From the NCBI GenBank assembly GCA_017403285.1, contig JAFQOI010000015.1, forward strand, positions 1-37,778: 37,778 nt of DNA. The letters are read 5' to 3'. The notes beneath the pieces were generated by a model. It saw only the letters and a list, made by a program, of their open reading frames with translations, was not told where the DNA came from and did no database searches. Source of the DNA: a bacterium (lineage in GTDB: Bacteria; Cyanobacteriota; Vampirovibrionia; Gastranaerophilales; Gastranaerophilaceae). Positions 15,246 through 23,189 of this stretch are shown here, piece by piece. Position numbers and translations under genes: made by a program. Positions within the stretch are counted from its first letter, which is position 1. The number at the start of each line of letters is the position of its first letter.

Positions 15246-16228
15246 TGCAAGAATATACAAGTTGTCACTGGCTACAACACGGATTAAGTTTTGAAAACGA
15301 CCATATAGAAATGTGCTGTTTGTGCTGCCATAAAGGAGGCGGAAGACTTAATATAAAAGATTATTATGATGGTAAAAATGTGAGTTGGGATGATATTTTT
15401 GCAAGCAAAGAAAAATTTATTGAAGAAAACAAAAATAATCTCGTTGATAAAAGATGTGAAGGATGTTTCAATCTTGTATATAGAGGCTGGGATGACAGCG
15501 AAAAATATATAAATTATATTCACTTCAACCACTGGACACACTGTAATAGTGATTGTATTTATTGCTACACGTCATGGGACAAAGAAAATTATCAAAAACG
15601 TCCACATTATAATGTATTACCGATGATAAAGGATTTATTCAAGAAAAAACTGTTTCGACCAGGAGGAGAAATAACTTTTGCTGGTGGAGAACCAACGATA
15701 TTGAAGGAATTTGATGAACTTACAACATTCCTAATTAAAAATGGTGCAGATAGAATTACTGTTCATTCATCTGGTATAAAATTTTCAAAGGCAATTGAAA
15801 AGGGTATAAAAGAAGGGGTCCTTCATGTTTGCTTAAGTGCTGACTCAGGAACAAGAGAAACATACAACAAGGTAAAAAGAGTAGATAAATTTGATAAATT
15901 TTGGGAAAACGCAAAAAAATATGCAAAAGCACAAAAAGATTTTTCAAAAGCACTTGTCGAAACAAAATTCGTACTCATTCCTGAAATAAATACGACAAAA
16001 GAAGAAATAGATAAATGGCTTGAATTAAACGTAAAAAATGGTATTAAGTTTGTAGTTGTTGATATTGAAAACGATTATTGTCGTGATTTGAGAGCAAAAA
16101 ACATTGAAAAACCTAAATATTTGATTGACTTATGTGCATATATCATAGAAAGAACAAAAGAATTAGGTTTACAATTAATTGACTATAATAATTTTAGGTA
16201 TTTAACAGAAGAATACAATCTAATATAG
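15245..16228 (+). CDS. Radical SAM protein with N-terminal cysteine-rich domain, copy 2
   Basis: This 327-residue tandem paralogue of the preceding gene has the radical SAM motif CNSDCIYC (C100, C104, C107) and FAGGEPT about 40 residues later. The N-terminal domain has C7, a denser CCLCC cluster (C24-C28, four cysteines) and CEGC (C71, C74). Shared blocks with its neighbours are SWDDIF, RGWDD and the HSSGIKFSKAIEKGIKEG region. Translation is coupled to copy 1 through TAATG. The conserved Cys layout suggests at least one auxiliary cluster. The substrate is unknown. Confidence 0.86.
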   Translation: MQEYTSCHWLQHGLSFENDHIEMCCLCCHKGGGRLNIKDYYDGKNVSWDDIFASKEKFIEENKNNLVDKRCEGCFNLVYRGWDDSEKYINYIHFNHWTHCNSDCIYCYTSWDKENYQKRPHYNVLPMIKDLFKKKLFRPGGEITFAGGEPTILKEFDELTTFLIKNGADRITVHSSGIKFSKAIEKGIKEGVLHVCLSADSGTRETYNKVKRVDKFDKFWENAKKYAKAQKDFSKALVETKFVLIPEINTTKEEIDKWLELNVKNGIKFVVVDIENDYCRDLRAKNIEKPKYLIDLCAYIIERTKELGLQLIDYNNFRYLTEEYNLI

Positions 16229-16237
16229 GGGATAAAA

Positions 16238-17233
16238 TTGAAGAAGTTTGAAAGTTGTGGATATATTGAACACGGAATGGTTTTAGACCATTGCAATATT
16301 ATTCGCCATTGCAATAACTTTAATCCTAGGTATGATGGACGTCCTATTATATATGAAAACTATAAAGGACAAAAAATTGATTGGAAAGAATTTTTTGAGA
16401 TAAAAAGAAATTTAAGAAAATTATTTAGAGAAAATTCATGCCCAAAACAATGCACTGAATGCGTTGGCATTGCTTATAAAGAATGGGATGATGATGATTA
16501 TATTGATTATTTGCTTTTGACACCATGGGTTCCTTGCAATTCAAAGTGCATATATTGCGAAGCCCCAAGAAATGAACACGTTTTAAAAAATACAAAAATT
16601 TATAAAATTCTTCCGCTAATAAAAGATATGATTAGGAATAAAATTTTAATCAAAGAAGCAACTATTGATTTTGCTGGGGGAGAACCTACAATTTATTCAG
16701 AATTTGAATCACTATTGAATGAATTTATTAGAAATGATTATAAGAAAATTATTGTACATACAAATGCAATTAAAAAAAGTAGGTCAGTAATAAAAGGATT
16801 AAAAAAAGGTTGCGTTAGAGTTTTAGTTTCAATTGATGCTGGTTCAAAAGAAATGCACAAAAAAATAAAACAAGTTAATTCTTATGATTCTGTCTGGAAC
16901 AATTTAAAAGAATACGCAAAAAACCAGCCAAAAGATGCTGATTTTGTAAAAGCAAAATATATAATCGTACCAGAAGTAAATGACAGTGAACAAGAAATAA
17001 ATATTTGGCTAAATAGATGCAAAGAAATAAACATAAAAAGTGTTGTGCTTAATCTAGATTTTAATTGGATTATGAAAAATGTTGATGGCAATCTTTTACC
17101 AATTTATAATCTGATGAAATATACACAAAAAAGAGCAAAAGAACTAGGAATAAACTGTGAATTATACGGACAAATTTTCCAAGTAAAATGTGAAATAGAA
17201 CAATCAAGAGAAGAAAATATAGCCGGATTTTAA
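16238..17233 (+). CDS. Radical SAM protein with N-terminal cysteine-rich domain, copy 3 (divergent)
   Basis: This third, 331-residue tandem paralogue starts at TTG after TAGGGG, nine bases after copy 2. The radical SAM motif is CNSKCIYC (C100, C104, C107), followed by FAGGEPT and the SIDAGSKEMHKKIK block shared with copy 1. Its N-terminal domain is altered: C7, C19, C25, C68 and CTEC (C72, C75), with the adjacent CC pair and the GGG of copies 1 and 2 replaced (RHCNNFNPR). This suggests a different or lost auxiliary cluster, or a different substrate. The last codons form part of the terminator palindrome. Confidence 0.85.
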   Translation: MKKFESCGYIEHGMVLDHCNIIRHCNNFNPRYDGRPIIYENYKGQKIDWKEFFEIKRNLRKLFRENSCPKQCTECVGIAYKEWDDDDYIDYLLLTPWVPCNSKCIYCEAPRNEHVLKNTKIYKILPLIKDMIRNKILIKEATIDFAGGEPTIYSEFESLLNEFIRNDYKKIIVHTNAIKKSRSVIKGLKKGCVRVLVSIDAGSKEMHKKIKQVNSYDSVWNNLKEYAKNQPKDADFVKAKYIIVPEVNDSEQEINIWLNRCKEINIKSVVLNLDFNWIMKNVDGNLLPIYNLMKYTQKRAKELGINCELYGQIFQVKCEIEQSREENIAGF

Positions 17234-17250
17234 AATCCGGCTATTTATTT
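17219..17250. terminator. Palindromic bidirectional terminator between convergent genes
   Basis: A perfect 26-bp palindrome, ATAGCCGGATTTT followed by its complement AAAATCCGGCTAT (17219-17244), includes the final codons and stop of radical SAM copy 3. Flanking A/T tracts lie on both sides. It sits between convergent genes and can end transcripts from either strand. Confidence 0.8.
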
Positions 17251-17267
17251 CAAATTTGAATTTATAA

Positions 17268-18023
17268 TTACTTATTTCTTGTTCTTGCCAATAATCTTAA
17301 AATTTCTATGTACAACCAAACAATAGTTGTTAACAAACCAAAAGCACCATACCATTCATACAAAGCAGGCAATGGTTTAGTAACACCTTTTTCAATAAAA
17401 TCGAAATCCAAAATAAGATAAAATGCAGCAATAAGCGCAATAACTGAATTTACACCAATTGCAAAAGGTGAGTAGAAAAATGAATTCGATGGATCAAAAA
17501 ATGCAATTGATTTACCGAAGAAATGCATAACTATTGAAATCAAATAAAAGACAGCAATTGAAATAGCAGCAGCAAATAATGTAGCACGAAGTTTTTCAGT
17601 AGCTCTTATTATTCTTAATTTATACAATACAGCCATAACAAAAACGACTAAAAATGTCATTGAGACTGCTTGAATAACAATGCCATTTTCAACACTTTCA
17701 AAGAAGCAAGAAATAGCAGACAAAGCAAGTCCTTGGCTACATGCAAAAACTGGCGCAAGGTACGGTACTAATGAGTGTTTAAACGCAATTGCAACTGAAG
17801 AAATCAAGCCCACTATTATACCACCCCAAGCAAGCGACATCACAAAATCATATCGTTGAAGAGAAAACTGGTAAAAAGTCACACCAGCACCTAAAAATAA
17901 CAACAAAGTTAATATCAATAATTTTGACATTGTCCCAGAAATAGTCATAGGACGCTCAGTAATAGCATATGAGTTAGAATCATCTAATAAACTTTCCCTT
18001 AATATAGGATTTGTACTTTTCAT
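17268..18023 (-). CDS. Bax inhibitor-1/YccA-like integral membrane protein
   Basis: A 251-residue protein with about seven transmembrane helices. Its N-terminus MKSTNPILRESLL resembles the Bax-inhibitor-1-like group, whose members begin with a similar NPxLR motif. A C-terminal DFDFIEKGVTKPLPALYEW block is also typical. Proposed roles are ion or calcium leak and stress adaptation; the bacterial function is uncertain. I chose the ATG at 18023 because it follows a near-perfect GGGGAGGT. The frame stays open to 18158, but that extension would run into the SRP RNA gene and its promoter. Confidence 0.85.
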   Translation of the reverse strand: MKSTNPILRESLLDDSNSYAITERPMTISGTMSKLLILTLLLFLGAGVTFYQFSLQRYDFVMSLAWGGIIVGLISSVAIAFKHSLVPYLAPVFACSQGLALSAISCFFESVENGIVIQAVSMTFLVVFVMAVLYKLRIIRATEKLRATLFAAAISIAVFYLISIVMHFFGKSIAFFDPSNSFFYSPFAIGVNSVIALIAAFYLILDFDFIEKGVTKPLPALYEWYGAFGLLTTIVWLYIEILRLLARTRNK

Positions 18024-18077
18024 AATAACCTCCCCTTTAAAAAGAATTATATCATATAAACTGCAACAAAACATTAT

Positions 18078-18106
18078 TTGCAAGTTTGTATTTTTTGGAA
18101 TAAAAT
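18078..18106 (+). promoter_or_regulatory. Promoter of the SRP RNA gene
   Basis: TTGCAA (18078-18083), a 17-bp spacer and TAAAAT (18101-18106) place the transcription start near 18113, where the 5' strand of the RNA's closing helix begins. Confidence 0.7.
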
Positions 18107-18112
18107 AATAAT

Positions 18113-18371
18113 TGCCGTGCTCCACGGGGACATTGCGGATCTCTCGACCCGAACGCATAGCGGGGTGCAGAGCCTACTGTGAGGCACTTGTCAATACGGC
18201 AGACTTTATTAGCATTGTTGATAGTAAAGGTATTTATGGCATAGACCATCGAACCGTGTCAGGATGGGAACGTAGCAGCACTAAGGTGTAATCTATGGGT
18301 GTAATTATCTTTAAAGTAGATGTTAGTATAGAAAACCTTATTGGCTTGTATCGATAGGTAGTGGCACGGTA
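18113..18371 (+). ncRNA. ffs: Signal recognition particle RNA, large bacterial type
   Basis: The SRP RNA scaffolds Ffh for co-translational targeting to the membrane. The conserved helix-8 core is at about 18258-18280: CAGG-ATG-GGAA-CGT-AGCAGC, a GGAA tetraloop with the asymmetric-loop AGCAGC, preceded by GAACCGTGT and followed by ACTAAGG. The 5' part (GCCGTGCTCCACGGGG... ACCCGAACGCATAGCGGGGT) matches the Alu domain of long SRP RNAs as in Bacillus. GCCGTGC (18114-18120) pairs with GCACGG (18364-18369), closing a molecule of about 258 nt. A promoter and a terminator flank it exactly. Confidence 0.93.
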
Positions 18372-18404
18372 AAAATGAGAACTTATTTATGAGTTCTCAT
18401 TTTT
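18371..18404. terminator. Terminator of the SRP RNA gene, overlapping the TPR gene end
   Basis: AAAAATGAGAACT pairs with AGTTCTCATTTTT around an 8-base loop, followed by ATTT. The right arm lies within the last codons of the convergent TPR gene, so the hairpin can serve both strands. Confidence 0.88.
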
Positions 18405-19316
18405 ATTTAAAGCCGCTATTTCTTTTTTTAACTCTTCTATATCCCCAGAAAAAGTTGCTTCTTTTGTTAATACATTTTGAAGACAACGAAGATAATTAAT
18501 ATTATTATTTAATTCTTTATATATTTGTCCAAGCATATACACAACATCAGCATTTTCAGGCAAATCATGAACAGCTTTTTTTAATATTTTTTCTGCAAGT
18601 GCATATTTTTTATTTTTCGAATAGATTTTTGTAATTAATTTTATTGCTTCTAAATCAAAAGGATTTGTTCTAATTGTTTTATCAAGATAATCAGCTGCTC
18701 TTGAATCATCACCTTTTTCAGCATATATCAATGCTATATTATAATAAGCCCAACTATAATCGGGATTTTGCAATAAAACCTGTCTATAATTTTCTATTGC
18801 TTTATCGACATTACCAGTCGCTTTATACTCATACGCAAGATAAAATCTTGCAATAATATCGTCAGGATTATTCTCAATTGCTTTAACCAAATACAGCAAT
18901 GCTTTATCATGTTGCTTTTGCTTAGAATATATTTCTCCTAAATGAAAATAAGAATTAGCATCAGAAGGGTCATTTTCTACAACTTTAAGAAAAAGGAGTT
19001 CTGCACTATTAAAATCCTTTTTCGATATATACGCATTTGCAAGATTATACATTATATCTGTATCATCAGGTGATAAATCCATTGCTCTTTTATATGCAGA
19101 AATTGCCTTATCAATATATTTTAATTTTTCAAGAATAATCCCAATATTATATAGAATTTTAGAATTATCTGGAAATTTTGATTGTAAATACAAAAAGTTT
19201 TTAAGAGATTCTTCATTTTCACCAATATCAGAAAGTGCTATTGCATAATCTTCTAAAGTTTGATAGTCATCAGGATTTTGTTTTAATTTTTCTTGAAGAA
19301 TTTTTATATCACTCAT
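18387..19316 (-). CDS. Tetratricopeptide repeat protein
   Basis: The 309 residues are almost entirely TPR repeats, about eight 34-residue helical hairpins, with recognisable cores such as ILYNIGIILEKLKYIDKAIS, MYNLANAYISKKDFNSAELL and YFHLGEIYSKQKQHDKALLY. There is no signal peptide or other domain, so it is probably a cytoplasmic scaffold for protein interactions. The partner is unknown. The ATG lies two bases after the stop of the NAD(P)HX dehydratase gene, with GGAG in between, so the two are coupled. Confidence 0.88.
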   Translation of the reverse strand: MSDIKILQEKLKQNPDDYQTLEDYAIALSDIGENEESLKNFLYLQSKFPDNSKILYNIGIILEKLKYIDKAISAYKRAMDLSPDDTDIMYNLANAYISKKDFNSAELLFLKVVENDPSDANSYFHLGEIYSKQKQHDKALLYLVKAIENNPDDIIARFYLAYEYKATGNVDKAIENYRQVLLQNPDYSWAYYNIALIYAEKGDDSRAADYLDKTIRTNPFDLEAIKLITKIYSKNKKYALAEKILKKAVHDLPENADVVYMLGQIYKELNNNINYLRCLQNVLTKEATFSGDIEELKKEIAALNKNENS

Positions 19317-19318
19317 AA

Positions 19319-20188
19319 TTACTCCGACAATAAAACTTGATTAATCGCAAAAGGCAAATAGTCTATAACATCTGAAGCAAGGACTCCATATTGTGTCAAA
19401 TAAGAAGAAGCAATATCACCTGCCAGTCCATGCAAATAAACACCCAATATGGCAGCTTCAAATGGTTCAGCACCTTGTGCTAACAAACCTGCTATTACAC
19501 CAGTTAACACATCTCCAGTACCTGCTTTAGCAAGAGCAGAATTTCCTGTTTTATTAACATAAGTTTTTTCACCATTAGAAACGATTGTTTTGTGCCCTTT
19601 TAAAACAGTAATACAATCATACGCCTGTGCTGTAATTCTTGCATATTTTTCTCTATTTAAATTTATTTCCTCAACATTAACATTTAAAAGTCTAGACAAC
19701 TCTTTTGGATGAGGTGTAATTATAGTTTTCTTTGATGGTATCGAACACTTTAATGAAGAAATAAGATTAATTCCATCTGCATCAATAACTAATGACTGTT
19801 TTGATGAAACTTTAGAAAGTAAATCATTTAAAAAGGTTTTAACACTATCATCTGTAGAAATGCCACAACCAAGAGAAATAACGTTAAATAAATCAAAATT
19901 TTTAATATTATTATCTGCAGAAATGTTTCCATTTTCATTTTCATTTAGAGTTAAAAATACTATATCTGGTGTCATATAAGAAACAGCATTAATAACATCT
20001 TTAACAGAAGCTAATGTTACATAACCTGCTCCTGAACGCAAAGCAGACAAAGATGACAAAAAAGCGGCACCCCTATAATTAGCAGAACCAGCAATATTTA
20101 ATACTTTTCCAAACATCATCTTATGAGAATTTTGTGGACGTTTAGGAGTCATGCCTGCTATAAGTTTTTTATTGATATATTCAACCAT
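19319..20188 (-). CDS. nnrD: ADP-dependent NAD(P)H-hydrate dehydratase
   Basis: This enzyme repairs damaged (hydrated) NAD(P)H using ADP. It has the YjeF C-terminal/ribokinase-like fold, with FGKVLNIAGSANYRGAAFLSS near the N-terminus, ITPHPKELSRL, and the anion-hole motif KAGTGDVLTGVIAGLLAQG, whose Asp is catalytic. The N-terminal epimerase half found in fused forms is absent here. The ATG at 20188 overlaps the trmL stop (ATGGTTGA), a typical coupled start. Upstream in-frame starts at 20206 (ATG) and 20215 (TTG) are possible but lack a clear ribosome binding site. Confidence 0.9.
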   Translation of the reverse strand: MVEYINKKLIAGMTPKRPQNSHKMMFGKVLNIAGSANYRGAAFLSSLSALRSGAGYVTLASVKDVINAVSYMTPDIVFLTLNENENGNISADNNIKNFDLFNVISLGCGISTDDSVKTFLNDLLSKVSSKQSLVIDADGINLISSLKCSIPSKKTIITPHPKELSRLLNVNVEEINLNREKYARITAQAYDCITVLKGHKTIVSNGEKTYVNKTGNSALAKAGTGDVLTGVIAGLLAQGAEPFEAAILGVYLHGLAGDIASSYLTQYGVLASDVIDYLPFAINQVLLSE

Positions 20189-20642
20189 TTTGTCTAATTG
20201 CCTCATAAATAACAATAGAAACCGAATTAGAAAGATTTAAGCTCCTTTGTCCATCCAACATAGGAATAGTTATAGAAGTAGTTGGATTTTCGTTTAAAAT
20301 CAATTCTGGAATACCTCGTGTTTCTGGACCAAATACAAAAAAATCTCCATTTGAAAAAGAAAAATCTGTATATTTTTGTTTTGATTTAGTTGTTAGATAG
20401 TAAAATTTAGAATCTTTATAATCTTTTTTCAATTCATCCAATGTACTATATTGAACAATTTGAGCACTATCCCAATAATCTAATCCAGCACGTTTTAAAT
20501 ACTTATCAGAAAGCGAAAACCCTAATTTCCCCACTAGAAATAATTTTGCCCCAGTACAAGCACAAAGCCTAACAATGTTGCCAGTATTTTGTGGAATTTC
20601 AGGTTCAAATAATACTATATTAAAACTACTGTTTATCTTCAT
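20181..20642 (-). CDS. trmL: tRNA (cytidine(34)-2'-O)-methyltransferase
   Basis: A SPOUT-family (trefoil knot) enzyme that 2'-O-methylates the wobble base of certain leucine tRNAs using SAM. The 153-residue length matches TrmL. It has FEPEIPQNTGNIVRLCACTG near the N-terminus, LDYWDS, and the knot motifs FVFGPETRGIPE and IPMLDGQRSLNLSNSVSI. It overlaps the phosphatidyltransferase gene by 17 bp upstream and the dehydratase gene downstream, so it is in one operon with both. Confidence 0.95.
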   Translation of the reverse strand: MKINSSFNIVLFEPEIPQNTGNIVRLCACTGAKLFLVGKLGFSLSDKYLKRAGLDYWDSAQIVQYSTLDELKKDYKDSKFYYLTTKSKQKYTDFSFSNGDFFVFGPETRGIPELILNENPTTSITIPMLDGQRSLNLSNSVSIVIYEAIRQNG

Positions 20643-21267
20643 CTAAAAATCTCTTACTTTCGAAAATAACAGGCAAGCCTCTTATAACACACATAGCAAC
20701 AGTGGTATAAACGAGAATATCAGCAATTAATATCAAGTACTGTTGAATCACGCTATAAATACCATATTGTTTTAATGTCATTAAATCGAAATATTCAAGA
20801 TTTGGGATATAAGCAACAATAACAAACAAAAATGCAAGTGCTTTAGCAGTACCATATAACGCTCTTGAAAAACGAGAAGCAGTTAAAAAATGGAATATCT
20901 TATTTTGCATCATTGATTTTTCGCCAAAAGCAGTATAGCCTTTTGAAAAAGCAACACTTCTAAGTCCATCAGTAATTATTCCTCTAGCAACAACGACCAT
21001 AGGAACCCACGCACCGACAAAACCCAAAACAGCAAAAGCTATCCAATAAAAATTTTCAACAACTCTATCACCTAATATATCAAAAAGTGAACCGAAATCA
21101 GATTGTTCATTATATGCTCTTGCTACATATCCATCAAGTCCATCTAAAATAATAACCCAAACAGTTAAAAATGCCGATGCAACAACAAGTTCTGGTCTAC
21201 CAGAAAACAAAAATTCTATTGCTATAATCGCAAGCAACATTCTCAATATAGTTAATAAATTTGCCAT
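20626..21267 (-). CDS. CDP-alcohol phosphatidyltransferase (PgsA-like)
   Basis: A 213-residue integral membrane protein with the complete CDP-alcohol motif DG(x2)AR(x8)G(x3)D(x3)D in DGYVARAYNEQSDFG and SLFDILGD. The family transfers a phosphatidyl group from CDP-diacylglycerol to an alcohol. Phosphatidylglycerophosphate synthase (pgsA) is the most likely role, but phosphatidylinositol- or other alcohol-type specificity is not excluded. About five transmembrane helices are seen. AGAGGT precedes the ATG. It is co-oriented with, and 11 bp after, the oxidoreductase gene. Confidence 0.85.
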   Translation of the reverse strand: MANLLTILRMLLAIIAIEFLFSGRPELVVASAFLTVWVIILDGLDGYVARAYNEQSDFGSLFDILGDRVVENFYWIAFAVLGFVGAWVPMVVVARGIITDGLRSVAFSKGYTAFGEKSMMQNKIFHFLTASRFSRALYGTAKALAFLFVIVAYIPNLEYFDLMTLKQYGIYSVIQQYLILIADILVYTTVAMCVIRGLPVIFESKRFLDEDKQ

Positions 21268-21278
21268 AATAACCTCTA

Positions 21279-22277
21279 TTATTTTTTACTTCTTGATAAT
21301 GCAAAATTCACATTATCTAACGCTTTAACTTTCTCTCCAAGCATTATTTTTTCTGCTTCTTCAAGAACTTTCACAACATTAAAACCATTATGTCCATCAC
21401 TTCTTGCTGGTTTTCCTTGTTCAATACAATGCAAGAAATGTTGGCATTCTAGTTTCAATGGTTCTATTTCAATATAATCAAGAACTTCATTTTTAGAAAC
21501 TTTAGGAGAAGAACTTTCAAATATTTGGAGTTTATTTTCCATAAGTGTATCATCAAATATAGCACTTGCTTTTGTTCCTCTAACCAATAGATTAACTCTT
21601 TTTTGTGGATGTATCCAACTATCAGAAATGTGTACAATAATACCATCTTCATATTCGATAGTAAGGTGTGTAATATCCATAATATCATTACTATCAGATG
21701 AAGCACCTACGGCACTAATAACTCTGACTGGTTCTTTACCTAAAATATAACTAGTCATAGAAACATCATGCGGAGCCAAATCCCACATAACACTTCTGTC
21801 ATTTTTAAAATAATTAATATTCAATCTATCACTTTGAACATATTTAATTTCACCAAGTACACCTTCTGCAATTAACATTTTCAATCTGTTAACAGCAGGA
21901 TGGTACATCAGTAAATGCCCAACTAATAAAACCTTATTGTTCTTTTCAGCAATTTCTGCAAGCGATTTAGCCTCAGATGCAACAGTAGAAATTGGTTTTT
22001 CCACATAAACATGTTTTCCTGCTTCAATAGCCATTTTAACAATTTTGTAATGGGTATGACTTGGTGTTACAACAGCAACAGCATCTATCTCAGGATTAGC
22101 CAAAACCTCGTTATAATCAGAAATTATATTGATATCGGGATATTGCTCCTTGAGATTTTTTCTATTTTCAGCATCTAAATCGCAAACGGTATTCAACGCA
22201 CCTAAATTATAAAAATTTCTAACTACGTTTTTTCCCCAAATACCGCAGCCAATTACTGCTACATTATGTGACTTCAT
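21279..22277 (-). CDS. Gfo/Idh/MocA family oxidoreductase
   Basis: An NAD(P)-dependent dehydrogenase of 332 residues. The N-terminal Rossmann fold has VIGCGIWGKNVV (8-19), followed by TPSHTH (71-76), the family motif VEKPIS (92-97) with the catalytic-site Lys95, and WDLAPHDVSM around 165-172, whose His is in the usual active-site region. The second domain is the usual alpha/beta sheet. WDLAPHD-type members often act on nucleotide sugars (WlbA/WbpB-like), but the substrate cannot be fixed. GGAG precedes the ATG. Confidence 0.88.
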   Translation of the reverse strand: MKSHNVAVIGCGIWGKNVVRNFYNLGALNTVCDLDAENRKNLKEQYPDINIISDYNEVLANPEIDAVAVVTPSHTHYKIVKMAIEAGKHVYVEKPISTVASEAKSLAEIAEKNNKVLLVGHLLMYHPAVNRLKMLIAEGVLGEIKYVQSDRLNINYFKNDRSVMWDLAPHDVSMTSYILGKEPVRVISAVGASSDSNDIMDITHLTIEYEDGIIVHISDSWIHPQKRVNLLVRGTKASAIFDDTLMENKLQIFESSSPKVSKNEVLDYIEIEPLKLECQHFLHCIEQGKPARSDGHNGFNVVKVLEEAEKIMLGEKVKALDNVNFALSRSKK

Positions 22278-22365
22278 TTCTTATACTCCAAATATCCGCT
22301 ATACATGCACAATAGTACAATTTTATTGTAAAAAATAAGAAATAAAAGGTCAAATAAAATATTTA

Positions 22366-23145
22366 TTAAGATGAAATATTTAGTTTTTTATTGAACTCAA
22401 GTAACTCTTTCTTACGTTTTAGGAATTGTTCCTGAAAGTCCTCACCCCAGCCTAATTGTTTAATATTATCACTGGTTAAATTTTTTCGCACACTATTTAA
22501 ACGTCTTGCAATATCATCGAATTTAACTTCATTGCCTCTTATATGTCCCTTTAAAATAGGTGGTTCAGTTGCTTTTGGATTAAAAACATAGTTTAAAGAC
22601 AAGGCAATATCTGTACGATGAAGTCCTTGCGCACACGCCAAATAAAAACGTCCGTCATCAATTAGTTTGAATAGCAGAGGGAGATTTTTTATTACGTCTT
22701 TGTCTTGAACAGAAGATGAATCAATAGGAATATTATAATATTTCAATCCATTTTTTTTACACATTTCAGGGAAAGACTGACTTTTGTATTTATCTCTTAA
22801 ATCAATAATTGTTGTAATTCCGCATTTTTTCATCTGTTTAAGATGTTTACGATTTTTTCGAGAAGATAGAGATTCACCTCTAACGCCATTTTTTGCAGCA
22901 ATGGCAAAGTTTGGAATACTTAGACTTTCTAATTTTTTCACATTTAATGTTCTTTTTGGTCTATCTTCTGGGGAAATAATTCTTATAAAAGAACGATTGT
23001 ATAAACCTTGAATAAAAATACCGACACTAGGATGTTTTTCTGTCCTCAATTTCGGCTCTGAATTCCTACGATAAGCAACGACTCTTGATGGTCGCTTGGC
23101 TTCTACTCTATTTATTACTTTTGTTTGGGCTAATTCAGTTATCAT
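22366..23145 (-). CDS. Protein tyrosine/dual-specificity phosphatase-like protein, copy 1
   Basis: A 259-residue protein with a PTP P-loop, CAQGLHRT (C171 to R177, a CX5R match), preceded by a candidate general acid in NIPIDSSSV (D142) and the TTIIDLRDK strand. The usual His before the catalytic Cys is Ala. The N-terminal 80 residues are basic and unrelated to known domains. It is paralogous to the next gene upstream: NGVRG, ITxIIDLR and SLNYVFNP blocks are shared. No signal peptide is visible. A phosphoprotein, phosphoinositide or inositol-phosphate substrate is possible; activity is inferred only. Confidence 0.75.
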   Translation of the reverse strand: MITELAQTKVINRVEAKRPSRVVAYRRNSEPKLRTEKHPSVGIFIQGLYNRSFIRIISPEDRPKRTLNVKKLESLSIPNFAIAAKNGVRGESLSSRKNRKHLKQMKKCGITTIIDLRDKYKSQSFPEMCKKNGLKYYNIPIDSSSVQDKDVIKNLPLLFKLIDDGRFYLACAQGLHRTDIALSLNYVFNPKATEPPILKGHIRGNEVKFDDIARRLNSVRKNLTSDNIKQLGWGEDFQEQFLKRKKELLEFNKKLNISS

Positions 23146-23189
23146 TTTATTTACCTATCATTTATAAAAATAAACATAATTTTTTTTGT

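Noticed and set aside
18024-18158. N-terminal extension of the Bax-inhibitor-like gene to 18158
   Set aside because: The frame is open, but it overlaps the SRP RNA and its promoter. A near-perfect Shine-Dalgarno and a family-like N-terminus mark the ATG at 18023.
22345-22385. AAATATTT repeat as terminator downstream of the phosphatase-like gene
   Set aside because: The stem is only A-T pairs with a self-complementary 8-mer expected by chance in this AT-rich DNA; no U-run follows in the proper direction.
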